Shown here piece after piece: positions 45,693 to 54,419 of a stretch of 64,000 nucleotides of DNA (its first letter is position 1; each line of letters begins with the position of its first letter). The stretch is from the NCBI RefSeq assembly GCF_000515255.1, contig NZ_KI911559.1:1277548-1341547 (forward strand), read 5' to 3'. The position numbers and the translations under genes were made by a program. Source of the stretch: Rhodovibrio salinarum DSM 9154 (GTDB taxonomy: Bacteria > Pseudomonadota > Alphaproteobacteria > Kiloniellales > Rhodovibrionaceae). The notes under the pieces were generated by a model, which was not told where the DNA came from, searched no databases, and worked only from the letters and a program-made list of their open reading frames with translations.

Positions 45693-47624
45693 TCAGGTCG
45701 GCTGCGGGGTCGGGTCCCAGCCGCCGCGATCGTCGCCGCGCGTGCCCTGGCCGGCGTTGGGAACGCTGGCGGCAGGTTTGCTGCTGGCGCCGCCGCTGCC
45801 ACCGCCGCCGCGGGAGATATCCTGGCCCTGCATGATCGCCTGCGCCTCCTCGGCGGAGATGGTCTCGTACTCCAGCAGGCCGCGGGTGAGGCGATGCAGA
45901 TCGTCGATGTGCTCGGTGAGGACGGTGCGTGCGCGTTTCTCGGCCTCGTCGATGACCCGGCGCACCTCCTCGTCGATCAGCCGGGCGGTGTGTTCGCTGA
46001 CCTGGCCCTCGCGGGAGATGCCGTCGCCCAGGAAAACCTCCTGGTCGCTGCCGCCGGCGTAGTTCAGCGGGCCCAGGCGCTCGCTCATGCCCCACTCGGT
46101 GATCATCCGCTGGGCCAGCTCGGTGGCCTGCTTGATGTCGTTGCCCGCGCCGGTGGTGATGTCCTCGGTGCCGTAGATCAGCTCCTCGGCCAGCCGGCCG
46201 CCGAACATCATCGCCAGCCGGCCTTCGATCTCCATCTTCTGGTAGCCGTAGCGGTCCTTCTCCGGCAGCGCCATGGTGACGCCCATCGCCTGGCCGCGCG
46301 GGATGATGGTGATCTTGTGCAGCGGGTCGTTGCCCGGCACGAACAGCGAGACGATCGCATGGCCGGCCTCGTGATAGGCGGTCAGCTCCTTCTCCGCCTC
46401 GTCCATCACCATGGAGCGCTTCTCCGCGCCCATCAGGATCTTGTCGCGGGCCTTCTCGAAGTCGTCCATCGTGACCATGCGCTTGTTGGCGCGCGCGGCG
46501 ATCAGGGACGCCTCATTGACCAGGTTGGCGAGGTCCGCGCCGGAGAAGCCCGGCGTGGCGCGGGCGACCTTGCGCACCTCCACGTCGGGCGCACAGGGCA
46601 CCTGGCGGGTGTGCACCTGCAGGATCTGCTCGCGGCCCATCACGTCCGGGTTGGGGACAGTGATCTGCCGGTCAAACCGGCCCGGGCGCAGCAGCGCCGG
46701 GTCGAGCACGTCCGGGCGGTTGGTGGCGGCCACCATGATCACGCCCTCGTTCTTCTCGAACCCGTCCATTTCCGCCAGCAGCTGGTTCAGGGTCTGCTCG
46801 CGCTCGTCGTTGCCGCCGCCGAGGCCGGCGCCGCGCTTGCGCCCGAGCGCGTCCAGCTCGTCGATGAAGACGATGCAGGGCGCATTCTTCTTGGCCTGCT
46901 GGAACATGTCGCGCACGCGGCTGGCGCCCACGCCGACGAACATCTCGATGAAGTTGGAGCCGGAGATGGTGAAGAACGGCACGTTCGCCTCGCCGGCGAT
47001 CGCGCGGGCGAGCAGCGTCTTACCGGTGCCCGGAGGGCCCACGAGCAGCATGCCCTTGGGAATCTCGCCGCCCAGCTTCTGGAACTTACCGGGATCGCGC
47101 AGGTAATCGACGATCTCTTCCAGCTCCTGCTTGGCCTCGTCGATACCGGCGACGTCATCGAACTTCGCCTTCCGGCTATCCTCGGTCAGCATCTTGGCCT
47201 GGGACTTGCCGAACTGCATCGCCCCGCCGGCACCGCCGCCGCGGGCGCGGCTCATGAAGTAGATCACGACACCGATCAGCAGCAGCATCGGGAACCAGGA
47301 CAGCAGCACGGACCAGATGGTGCGGCCGTCTTCCACCGGCTTGACCTGGATGCGCACCCCGTTGTCGCGGAGCTGCTGCGTCGGGGTCGCGCCTTCGGGG
47401 GCGAAGGTGTTGAACTTCTGCCCGCCGGACAGGGTGCCGGTGATGTTGCCGCCCTGCATCGTGACGGAGCGGACTTCCCCCGATTCAACCCGGTCGATGA
47501 AACTGCTGTAGCTCAGGTCCTGGCCGACGTCGTTGCTGCCCTCGCTCTGCGCGAAGACGAGGAACATCGCGACCACGAGACCCAGGACAATGAAGGGGAG
47601 GAACTTGCGAAGGCGTTCGTTCAT
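45693..47624 (-). CDS. ftsH: ATP-dependent zinc metalloprotease FtsH
   Basis: 643 aa from the ATG giving [10 protein letters not shown]; the frame upstream adds basic unconserved residues. Two membrane helices (about 8-25 and 103-123) flank a periplasmic loop. The AAA domain has Walker A GPPGTGKT at 196-203, Walker [19 protein letters not shown]. The zinc site HEAGH is at 418-422, with the third ligand in the [16 protein letters not shown] segment. It degrades membrane and regulatory proteins, including LpxC and sigma-32 in E. coli. A heat-shock-like promoter lies upstream. Confidence 0.97.
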   Translation of the reverse strand: MNERLRKFLPFIVLGLVVAMFLVFAQSEGSNDVGQDLSYSSFIDRVESGEVRSVTMQGGNITGTLSGGQKFNTFAPEGATPTQQLRDNGVRIQVKPVEDGRTIWSVLLSWFPMLLLIGVVIYFMSRARGGGAGGAMQFGKSQAKMLTEDSRKAKFDDVAGIDEAKQELEEIVDYLRDPGKFQKLGGEIPKGMLLVGPPGTGKTLLARAIAGEANVPFFTISGSNFIEMFVGVGASRVRDMFQQAKKNAPCIVFIDELDALGRKRGAGLGGGNDEREQTLNQLLAEMDGFEKNEGVIMVAATNRPDVLDPALLRPGRFDRQITVPNPDVMGREQILQVHTRQVPCAPDVEVRKVARATPGFSGADLANLVNEASLIAARANKRMVTMDDFEKARDKILMGAEKRSMVMDEAEKELTAYHEAGHAIVSLFVPGNDPLHKITIIPRGQAMGVTMALPEKDRYGYQKMEIEGRLAMMFGGRLAEELIYGTEDITTGAGNDIKQATELAQRMITEWGMSERLGPLNYAGGSDQEVFLGDGISREGQVSEHTARLIDEEVRRVIDEAEKRARTVLTEHIDDLHRLTRGLLEYETISAEEAQAIMQGQDISRGGGGSGGASSKPAASVPNAGQGTRGDDRGGWDPTPQPT

Positions 47625-47752
47625 GAAGAGATTCGCCTGTTGCGTTCGGGTGGTCCCGCGCGGCAGGCGCGCGCGCCGCGACCTCATGCTGCGTCGATTG
47701 GGCGGCGCGCGCCAGGCGCAGGTTTCTACTGTGTTAAGAACGTCTACAGGGC

Positions 47753-47780
47753 AAGTGGGGGTCCACGCTAGGGCGTCAAG
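47753..47780 (-). promoter_or_regulatory. Sigma-32 (RpoH)-like promoter of ftsH
   Basis: On the minus strand CTTGAC (47780-47775), a 14-base spacer, then CCCCACTT (47760-47753), near the heat-shock consensus. It predicts a leader of about 120 bases before ftsH, a known sigma-32 target in E. coli. Confidence 0.5.
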
Positions 47781-48069
47781 GTGATGTCACTCGGCGCTCG
47801 CACAGCGTGCAGGCTTCAGACAGGGCCGCTGACGCCCTGTCCGACGCCTCCGCGCGTGTCACGGTGCTGCGTCACGGGCGCGCAGGTACCCGGCTGGTTG
47901 GGAACGCCGCCGCCAAAGCTGTGGAAGCCGCACGGTTTGCTAGATCAGATGATGGTTTTGCCCCTTTGAACGCGCCCGTGCTGCGCGGTTCGGTGGTTTC
48001 CTCTCGATCTGCTTGAACCTGCGGGGCGAACGTGCTTGAGGGGGCAGCCGGTTGAAGGGGAGGGATGCC
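47781..48069. other. Intergenic region between ftsH and an SDR gene
   Basis: No convincing gene: a plus-strand frame over 47807-48016 has no ribosome-binding site. It contains an 8-bp hairpin GACAGGGC (47819-47826) with GCCCTGTC (47834-47841) lacking a T-run. GGGGAGGG just before 48070 is the SDR ribosome-binding site. Confidence 0.4.
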
Positions 48070-48885
48070 ATGGCGCAAAGCGCAACCGACGGACGTTTGG
48101 CCGATCGAACGGTGCTGGTCACGGGCGCGGGGTCGAGCGGGCCCGGCTGGGGCGTGGGCAAGGCGATCGCGGCGGCCTGCGCGCGCGCCGGGGCCCGGGT
48201 CGCCTGCCTGGACGTCAAGCTGGACAACGCCCGGGAGACCGCCGGAATCCTCGAGGAGGAAGGCGGCACCACGCTTGCCCTGCAGGCGGACGTCACCGAC
48301 AGCGCCCAGGTCGAGGCCGCCGTGCGCCAGGTGCTGGACGCCTGGGAGCGGCTCGACGTGCTGGTCAACAACGTCGGCATCCTGGAGCTGGGCGGCCCGG
48401 TCGAGGCGAGCGAGGAGTCCTGGGACCGGGTGATGGACGTCAACCTCAAGTCCATGTTCCTGACCTGCAAGCATGCGATCCCCGCGATGCAGGCCCAGGG
48501 CCGGGGCGCGATCGTCAACGTCGCCTCGATCGCCGCGACTCACTGGACCGGGATTCCCTATATCTCCTATGCCTCCAGCAAGGCGGGCGCGGTGCAGTTC
48601 ACCCGCCAGGTGGCCCTGCAGCATGCCAGGGAAGGGATTCGCGCCAACGCCATCCTGCCCGGTCTGCTGGACACGCCGATGGTCCGAGCGCCGTTGAAGG
48701 ACCACTATGCCGACGGTGACGTCGAGGCGATGATCGCCAAGCGCGATGCGATGTGCCCGACCGGCAAGATGGGCGACGCGTGGGACATCGCCCATGCGAC
48801 CGTGTTCCTGGCGAGCGACGAGGCCAAGTACATCACCGGCACCGACCTTGTGGTCGACGGCGGCATCACCGCGAAGTTCGCGTAA
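48070..48885 (+). CDS. SDR-family NAD(P)-dependent oxidoreductase
   Basis: 271 aa classical SDR starting at the ATG preceded by GGGGAGGG. The cofactor loop is TGAGSSGPGWGVGKAIA, longer than the usual TGxxxGxG by an inserted SGPGW segment. Then NNVGILELGG, the catalytic Ser in NVASIAA, YASSK and the C-terminal GTDLVVDGGITAKF. Asp after the second strand (CLDVK) favours NAD(H). Substrate unknown. It lies 19 bp from the convergent end of the nickel transporter operon but is on the opposite strand. Confidence 0.9.
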   Translation: MAQSATDGRLADRTVLVTGAGSSGPGWGVGKAIAAACARAGARVACLDVKLDNARETAGILEEEGGTTLALQADVTDSAQVEAAVRQVLDAWERLDVLVNNVGILELGGPVEASEESWDRVMDVNLKSMFLTCKHAIPAMQAQGRGAIVNVASIAATHWTGIPYISYASSKAGAVQFTRQVALQHAREGIRANAILPGLLDTPMVRAPLKDHYADGDVEAMIAKRDAMCPTGKMGDAWDIAHATVFLASDEAKYITGTDLVVDGGITAKFA

Positions 48886-48904
48886 ACCGGCTCGATGACT
48901 TGGC

Positions 48905-49528
48905 TCAGGCCTCCGCGGCCAAGCGCCCGTCTTCGAGGGTTGCGGCGTGGTCGCAGTATTGGTCTCGCAAGCCCCGGCTATGGCTGATGAGCAGAAGCCC
49001 GATCGCGCGCTTTCGTGCCAGTGCGCTCAGCCGGTCGAGAAGCCCCTTCTGTTCGAGCGCGTCCAGTTGTGCCGTGACCTCGTCGCAGATCAGGACCCGA
49101 AGGCCCGGATGGAACAGTCGGGCAAGGGAGACGCGCGCGAGCTCTCCGCCCGAGAGTTCGCAGGGGTGGCGGTTCAGCCATGCGGAGGAAATGCCAAGGG
49201 CCGTGACCGCCTCTTCGTCCGGCGTGCCGCCGTTGGCCAGGATGCGTTTCACCTTCCAGCGCGGATCGACGGCCAGCTCCGCATTCTGCGGGGCGTACTG
49301 CACCGGGGCGGGACGGCCAGATGCCACGGGTCTCAGCGGTGCGTCGTCGAGACACACGCTTCCGGCCTTTGGGCGGAGGCGGCCAGCAAGCAAGCGGCCC
49401 AGTGTGCTCTTGCCGCTGCCCGAGGTGCCGCCAAGCCCAAGGATCTCGCCCGGCGTGAGCGACAGACTGATCCCGTCGACGACGTGGGTTTCGTCATAGC
49501 CAAAGCGCAGGTTGCAGGCGGTCAGCAT
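48905..49528 (-). CDS. nikE: Nickel-type ABC transporter ATP-binding protein NikE
   Basis: 207 aa from the ATG giving MLTACNLRFG; longer in-frame starts read antisense of the neighbour. Walker A GTSGSGKST, signature LSGGELARVSLARL, Walker B VLICDEVTAQLD, switch His in LLISHSRGL. It lacks the C-terminal oligopeptide-binding-type extension of Opp/Dpp ATPases, as NikE does, and is shorter still. It is the last gene of a five-gene minus-strand operon and overlaps nikD by 7 bp. Confidence 0.82.
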   Translation of the reverse strand: MLTACNLRFGYDETHVVDGISLSLTPGEILGLGGTSGSGKSTLGRLLAGRLRPKAGSVCLDDAPLRPVASGRPAPVQYAPQNAELAVDPRWKVKRILANGGTPDEEAVTALGISSAWLNRHPCELSGGELARVSLARLFHPGLRVLICDEVTAQLDALEQKGLLDRLSALARKRAIGLLLISHSRGLRDQYCDHAATLEDGRLAAEA

Positions 49529-50247
49529 GCCCCCTCCGGGATTTGCGCCTCCCAGAGCGCGCGCGAGAAGGGATGCTGGAGCGCGGCACCGCCTCCGGCA
49601 AAGGCCGAGGCGCACGTGGTCTCGACGGCTCGGCCCTGACTGAGCACCAGCACCCGGTCTGCAATACGGGCGAGGCGCGGTAGGTCGTGGCTCACCACCA
49701 CGAGGCCATGGCCCGCTTGCGCGAAACCGGACAGCATCGCCATGACGTGATCCGCAGCTTCTGGGTGGAGACCGACAGTCGGTTCGTCCACCACGAGCCA
49801 GTCGGCGCCGCTTGCGAGCGCAGTGGCCAGAAGCGCGCGCCGTGCCATGCCGCCAGAGAGTTCGTGCGGATAGCGCCCGACAAGGGTTTTGGACAGGCCG
49901 ACGCGGGTAAGCAGGGCACCGGGATCGCAACGTTGCCGAAGAAGGCGCTGGATCTGGCGTCCGAGCGGTGCCAGCGGATCCAGAGCGTCGAGCCGCTGGG
50001 GGGCGAGGGCGATGTCGCGCGGTCCCGGAGGGCTGCCATCAATCGCGATCCAACCCTCTGTTCGCGCCCCGGCGGGAAGGACGCCGGCCAATGCCGCCGC
50101 GATCAGGCTCTTGCCAGCCCCCGAGCTGCCGGCGATGCCGAGGATCTCCCCGCGCGCGAGGGAAAAATTCAGGTCTTCGAGTGCCTGGAAAGGCGGGCGG
50201 CCAGGTGGGGCGAAGGTGAGCCCGAAATGCGCGACGCCCAGGGTCAT
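49522..50247 (-). CDS. nikD: Nickel-type ABC transporter ATP-binding protein NikD
   Basis: 241 aa from the ATG preceded by AGGAGGTGG. Walker A GSSGAGKS at 40-47, signature LSGGMARRALLATA, Walker B WLVVDEPTVGLHP, switch His in VVVSHDLPR. Short like E. coli NikD and unlike the longer Dpp/Opp ATPases. It pairs with NikE to drive the NikBC channel. ATGA overlap with nikC. Confidence 0.83.
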   Translation of the reverse strand: MTLGVAHFGLTFAPPGRPPFQALEDLNFSLARGEILGIAGSSGAGKSLIAAALAGVLPAGARTEGWIAIDGSPPGPRDIALAPQRLDALDPLAPLGRQIQRLLRQRCDPGALLTRVGLSKTLVGRYPHELSGGMARRALLATALASGADWLVVDEPTVGLHPEAADHVMAMLSGFAQAGHGLVVVSHDLPRLARIADRVLVLSQGRAVETTCASAFAGGGAALQHPFSRALWEAQIPEGAC

Positions 50248-51095
50248 GTACCACCTCCTGGTGGAGCTGCGGCGGTACGCAGGGCCTCGCCGAAGCGCTC
50301 GAAGGCAAGCGCCACGAGCACGAGACCCAGCCCCGGCGCAGCGGCGACCCACCAGCGCCCGGCGATGATCTCGCGTAGCGAGTCCGAAAGCATGACACCG
50401 ACCGAGGGCAGGTGCGGTTCGATTCCCAGGCCGATGAAGCTCAATCCCGCCTCATGCAGAATCGCGTGGGGGAAGATCAGTACGAAACCCGCCACGATCT
50501 GCGGCAGTAGATGCGGTGCCAGGTGATGCCGTGCGACCCAACTGCGGGAGCGCCCCAGCGCCCGCGAGGTCGCGACGTAGTCGGAGGCGGCGACGGTCTG
50601 CGCCTCGTGCCGGAGCAGACGCGCAAGCCGCGGCCAATGGGTGAAGGCCACGGCGAAGACGACCCCCGTGGTGCCGCCGCCCAGGGCGAAGGCCACCATG
50701 ATCAGCAGCACGAAATGCGGCAGGCCGAGCACCAGTTCGGTCAGCAGACCGACGAGGTGATCCGCCCACCGTCCCAGGACCGCGACGAGGGCGAGACCGA
50801 GGGCGATGGCGGTCGAGACGATCGCGGCCAGCAGCCCGACCTGCACACTCATCGCCAAGGCGGCGAGTGTGCGTGCGGCCACGTCGCGCCCCAGGCTGTC
50901 GGTCCCAAAGGGATGCGCAGGGGTGGGAGCCTGGCCCACCGCGCGTGCGTCGACCCCGAGCCAGGAGGCGGGCAACACGGCCGCACCGGCGAGGATCAGT
51001 AGCACCAGCCCGGCAGCCCAGGCGCCGCGCCATGCTGGATGGCGGGTGGGCCGCGTCCCGCCGGGCCCGCGCGAGAGAATCTCAAGCGCCGTCAT
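50244..51095 (-). CDS. nikC: Nickel-type ABC transporter permease NikC
   Basis: 283 aa DppC/NikC-family permease. An N-terminal helix is followed by HPFGTDSLGRDVAARTLAAL, the family hallmark, then five more helices with the EAA loop YVATSRALGRSRSWVARHHL and GLSFIGLGIEPHLPSVG. The start is set by an ATGA overlap with nikB. Forms the inner-membrane channel with NikB. Confidence 0.87.
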   Translation of the reverse strand: MTALEILSRGPGGTRPTRHPAWRGAWAAGLVLLILAGAAVLPASWLGVDARAVGQAPTPAHPFGTDSLGRDVAARTLAALAMSVQVGLLAAIVSTAIALGLALVAVLGRWADHLVGLLTELVLGLPHFVLLIMVAFALGGGTTGVVFAVAFTHWPRLARLLRHEAQTVAASDYVATSRALGRSRSWVARHHLAPHLLPQIVAGFVLIFPHAILHEAGLSFIGLGIEPHLPSVGVMLSDSLREIIAGRWWVAAAPGLGLVLVALAFERFGEALRTAAAPPGGGT

Positions 51096-52075
51096 GCCGA
51101 CGCCTGCCGCAGCCTTGGGTCGGCGAGATGCGCCGCGATGTCCGCGAGGAGATTGCCGCAAAAGACGAAAAGCAGCGTCGCCAGCCCGATCCCCATGAGC
51201 AACGACGCATCGGCCCCCGTGGCGGCCTGCACGGTCGCCTGTCCGAGGCCAGGCCAGGCGAACACCGTCTCCGCCAGCACCGAACCGCCGAAGAGTTCGC
51301 CAGCGCCCGCCAGATGCAGCGTCAGCGCTGGACCGACGGCATGCCGCAGCCCGGCCCCGAAGGCGATACGCCACCACGACAGACCGTGCGCGCGCAGGTG
51401 GAGCGCGGCGGGGCCGTCGAGAAAGGCCACCAGTCGCTGGCGGGTGTGCAGGATGAGCGGCGCTGTCCCAACGACCGAGAGCGTGGCGACGGGCAGGACG
51501 AGGTGTCTGAGGCTGTCAAGCCAGCCGGTTTCCTCTGCCGTCAGGCCGGGCGGCGCTGCGCAGCAGGCGGGTAGCCAGCCCAGCCCCACGGCGAACAGCG
51601 CGATCAGCAGGATCGCGATCCAGAAACCCGGGCTGGCCGTGAGCACCACCGCCGCCGTCCGGATGGTCCTGTCCGCGATCCCGCCCCGCGCCGCCGCGGC
51701 GGCGATGCCAAGCCCCGTGCCGAGGATGAAGGAGACGGCGAAGGCGCTGCCGATCAGCGCGAGCGAAGTCGGGAAGCGGCGGGCGATCACCTCCGCGACG
51801 GGCGCGTCAAAGGTGAGGGAGCGGCCCAGGTCGCCGTGCAAAACGCCACCCAGCCAAGTTGCGAAGCGCGCGGGTGCCGGGCGGTCGAGGCCCCAGGTCG
51901 CGGCGATCGCCTGCCGCTGCTCGGGCCCGATGAGCGAGGTACGGTCGCCCACATAGGCCTGCACCGGATCGATGGGCGCCAGCGAGATCAGCGTGAACAA
52001 CCCGACCGCCGCCAGTGGCAACAGCCAGGCAAGACGCACCAGCCGCCCCAGTAGAAGCTGGCGCAGCCAGATCAT
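51092..52075 (-). CDS. nikB: Nickel-type ABC transporter permease NikB
   Basis: 327 aa DppB/NikB-family permease. The first helix (about 12-30) precedes IDPVQAYVGDRTSLIGPEQR, and the core contains DLGRSLTFDAPVAEVIARRF and the EAA loop LHLRAHGLSWWRIAFGAGLR. FGGSVLAETVFAWPGLGQ is the typical C-terminal motif. ATGA overlaps at both ends with nikA and nikC. Confidence 0.87.
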   Translation of the reverse strand: MIWLRQLLLGRLVRLAWLLPLAAVGLFTLISLAPIDPVQAYVGDRTSLIGPEQRQAIAATWGLDRPAPARFATWLGGVLHGDLGRSLTFDAPVAEVIARRFPTSLALIGSAFAVSFILGTGLGIAAAAARGGIADRTIRTAAVVLTASPGFWIAILLIALFAVGLGWLPACCAAPPGLTAEETGWLDSLRHLVLPVATLSVVGTAPLILHTRQRLVAFLDGPAALHLRAHGLSWWRIAFGAGLRHAVGPALTLHLAGAGELFGGSVLAETVFAWPGLGQATVQAATGADASLLMGIGLATLLFVFCGNLLADIAAHLADPRLRQASA

Positions 52076-53649
52076 TCGCCGCAGGTCCAGCGCCAGTCGG
52101 GCAGGTCGTGGGTGATTGGGAAGCCGTGGCCGTGCGGATGGATCTGCCGCTTGCCGGTGTCGAGGCACTCGGAGACCCAATAGGAGTGTTCGAGGTTCAC
52201 CATCCAGGCCCAGGCGGCGTCACCCTTCGCACTGAAGCCGGTCTCGCCGTCCCACGCAGCCGCTTGCCACTCGGGCAGCGAGGCCTCCAGGCTGGGCGCG
52301 CGTTCGGCCGCCTCAAGGTGGGCGTTGACGGTGGCGTTGTCGTAGAACCCGGGGTTGAAGTAGCCCATTCCGGCGAAATCCCCGTGGTAGATGTGAGAGA
52401 TCTCAGAGGGGTCATGCGCCCCCCAGCCCAGCACCACGACCTGCGAGTGCATCATCGTTCGGATCTCCTCCCAGCTCCGGCCCGTGGGACGGGCCGCGAT
52501 GCCGATGCCACGCAACTGCTGCGCCGCGCCGAGCGCCAGCGCCTGTCGGGTGCTGTCGCCTGCCGGGTAGACGATGGAGAAGGTGGCGTCGCGGCCATCC
52601 TTCTCGCGCGTGCCGTCGTTGTCCGTGTCCTGCCAGCCCGCTGCTTTCAGGGTCGCGCGGGCGGCCTGGGGATCGTTGCCGGGGATTGCGCCCTCTGGGT
52701 TGCCCCAAGGCAGCCCGTCAGCCGGGCCGGTGGCGGGGCGGCCGTGGCCGTTGAGCGCAAGGGCGACCAGAGCCTCGCGGTCGAGCGCCTGGTTCACCGC
52801 CACGCGGATCGCCCGGTCGGCGGTTACGTCGTTGCCGATGGGCACGCCGCTTTCGGTGGTCTTGCCCGTGTCTGGCACCATGGGGAACATGAGACCGCGG
52901 TTGTCCACGGTCTCGACGTGCAGCGCCTCCATGCCGTTGGGCGGCGCGTCCGCCTGCGACGAGGGCACGGCCACGAGATCGGCCTCTCCCGTGCGCGCGA
53001 GCGATAGTGCGGCCTCCTCGGAGCCGAAGATGAAGGTCACGCGCTCGAACGGCACGTCACCGCCGTGCCAATATGGGTTCGGCTCGACGATCAGGTGCTC
53101 GCCCTCGCGCCATTCGACCATGCGGAACGGCCCGGAGCCGATGGGCTTGCGGGCATAGTTCGGGCCGTAGGCATCGGCCGGCACGATGCCAAGCGTGGCG
53201 AGTTCGTTGGTAAAAGAGATGCGCGGCTCGGAGAGTTCGAGCTCTACCTGGTGTGGGCCCGTAACCCGGGCGGCTTCGAAACCGGTCAGGTCGACCAGCC
53301 CTCCCGCGTCTCGGGCCGTGTTGAAGGTGAAGGCCACGTCCTCCGGCGTCACGGGTGTTCCGTCGGAAAAGCGGGCGTCGTCCCGCAGGGTGATGGTCCA
53401 GAGCGTGCGGTCCTCCGACAGCGACCATTCGGTGGCGAGGTCACCCTTGAGCGCAAGTTCCGCATTGCGGCGTAACAGGGTCGACTGGAAGAGCGGGTTG
53501 CCGTAGCTGCCCCAGCCGGTGATAGGGTCGAAGCCAGTTTCGGGTTCGCCTCCCACTGCCAGCACGAGCGGTCGCGCCTGTGCAGTGACCGCTCCGAGCA
53601 GGGCCAGGAGGGCGGCTGCGAGCAGGGTGGACTTAAAAAATCTACGCAT
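52072..53649 (-). CDS. nikA: Nickel-type ABC transporter substrate-binding protein NikA
   Basis: 525 aa family 5 solute-binding protein. The start is the ATG giving MRRFFKST, preceded by GGAG; earlier in-frame ATGs fall inside the operator at 53660-53687. Signal peptide residues 1-26 (LLAAALLALLGAVTAQA). Mature features: GGEPETGFDPITGWGSYGNPLF, the ARFSDGTPVTPEDVAFTFN segment and a C-terminal WTCGE. NikA binds Ni(II), in E. coli as a Ni-(His)2 complex. The nickel assignment depends on the nikR neighbour and operator; a peptide or metallophore ligand is possible. Confidence 0.85.
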   Translation of the reverse strand: MRRFFKSTLLAAALLALLGAVTAQARPLVLAVGGEPETGFDPITGWGSYGNPLFQSTLLRRNAELALKGDLATEWSLSEDRTLWTITLRDDARFSDGTPVTPEDVAFTFNTARDAGGLVDLTGFEAARVTGPHQVELELSEPRISFTNELATLGIVPADAYGPNYARKPIGSGPFRMVEWREGEHLIVEPNPYWHGGDVPFERVTFIFGSEEAALSLARTGEADLVAVPSSQADAPPNGMEALHVETVDNRGLMFPMVPDTGKTTESGVPIGNDVTADRAIRVAVNQALDREALVALALNGHGRPATGPADGLPWGNPEGAIPGNDPQAARATLKAAGWQDTDNDGTREKDGRDATFSIVYPAGDSTRQALALGAAQQLRGIGIAARPTGRSWEEIRTMMHSQVVVLGWGAHDPSEISHIYHGDFAGMGYFNPGFYDNATVNAHLEAAERAPSLEASLPEWQAAAWDGETGFSAKGDAAWAWMVNLEHSYWVSECLDTGKRQIHPHGHGFPITHDLPDWRWTCGE

Positions 53650-53659
53650 CTCGACTCCG

Positions 53660-53687
53660 GTATGCAAAATGACTTGCATATTCATAC
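53660..53687. promoter_or_regulatory. NikR-type operator between nikA and nikR
   Basis: GTATGC-N16-TCATAC, matching the E. coli nik operator GTATGA-N16-TCATAC at 11 of 12 defined bases and with exact spacing. Inside it lies a second perfect inverted repeat, TATGCAA-N6-TTGCATA (53661-53680). The site ends 10 bp upstream of the nikA start codon, so binding would block transcription or its start. Confidence 0.8.
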
Positions 53688-53768
53688 GCTGCTTGTCGGA
53701 GAGGTAAAGGGCTTGCGTCTGGCGGGCCGGACGGAAACCGTCTGCTGGAACAGCAAGAGGGAAAGGCT

Positions 53769-54236
53769 ATGGCGCGGATCACGGTGTCTATCGAAGACGA
53801 GCTGTTGGCAGAGCTCGACAGCTACATGACGCGCTCGGAGGCGACCAATCGCTCCGAGGCGATGCGAGACCTGATCCGCCGCGCGTTGACGCGGGACGCG
53901 CCAGAGGAGGCCGAGTGTATCGGGGTGGTGAGCTACACCCTGGAGCTCTCGACCCGCGACCTGGGCCGTCGCGTCCCCCAGAGCCGCCATGCCCGGCACG
54001 ACCAGACCGTGGCGGCGCTATCGGTGCCGGTGGACCACGATGCCGCGGTCGAGGTGACGGTGATGCGCGGCGCGGTCGGGGCCGTGGAGGACTTCGCCAA
54101 CGGCCTCTTCTCCGAACGCGGCGTCAAACACGGGCGGCTGGCGCTGATTCCCGTCGAGGCCCGCGAAGACGTCCATTCCCACGGCCGTGGTGAGCCGCAT
54201 GTCCACAGTCACTACAAGGTTCGCGACGGCTTTTGA
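53769..54236 (+). CDS. nikR: NikR-family ribbon-helix-helix regulator with altered metal site
   Basis: 155 aa. Residues 1-45 form the ribbon-helix-helix DNA-binding domain (RITVSIEDELLAELDSYM, TNRSEAMRDLIRRAL), aligned closely to E. coli NikR. The ACT-like domain follows, but of the four square-planar nickel ligands only His 74 (E. coli H76) remains: H87, H89 and C95 correspond to Ser 85, Pro 87 and Ala 93 here. A C-terminal tail absent from E. coli NikR holds five His in VHSHGRGEPHVHSHY. Divergent from nikA. It may sense nickel differently or another metal. Confidence 0.88.
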   Translation: MARITVSIEDELLAELDSYMTRSEATNRSEAMRDLIRRALTRDAPEEAECIGVVSYTLELSTRDLGRRVPQSRHARHDQTVAALSVPVDHDAAVEVTVMRGAVGAVEDFANGLFSERGVKHGRLALIPVEAREDVHSHGRGEPHVHSHYKVRDGF

Positions 54237-54383
54237 CCCCCTCACTGTGAGTGAGCCGTCACCTGCGGGTCTCTCGCAGCTACTGTTTTTCCGGATGGAT
54301 CAGAGACTGATCTGGCGGCTGTAAGGCTGGGTCACGATCCCCGCCACGGATCCCTCTCTACGTGGAGACAAGGAGTGCGCGTA
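54237..54383. other. Downstream region of nikR
   Basis: No gene. A weak hairpin CTGCG-N7-CGCAG at 54263-54279 is followed five bases later by GTTTTT, a possible but poor nikR terminator. Confidence 0.35.
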
Positions 54384-54419
54384 CGAAAAGCCCCGCCGGA
54401 GCGGGGATCCGGCGGGGCT
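54384..54419 (-). terminator. Rho-independent terminator
   Basis: An 11-bp perfect stem (54389-54399 with 54409-54419), nine-base loop, and a minus-strand exit CTTTTCG. Ends the minus-strand transcript that carries the candidate structured RNA. Confidence 0.75.

Noticed and set aside
47807-48016. 69-codon plus-strand frame between ftsH and the SDR gene
   Set aside because: No ribosome-binding site, no recognisable content, and it overlaps the ftsH upstream region.
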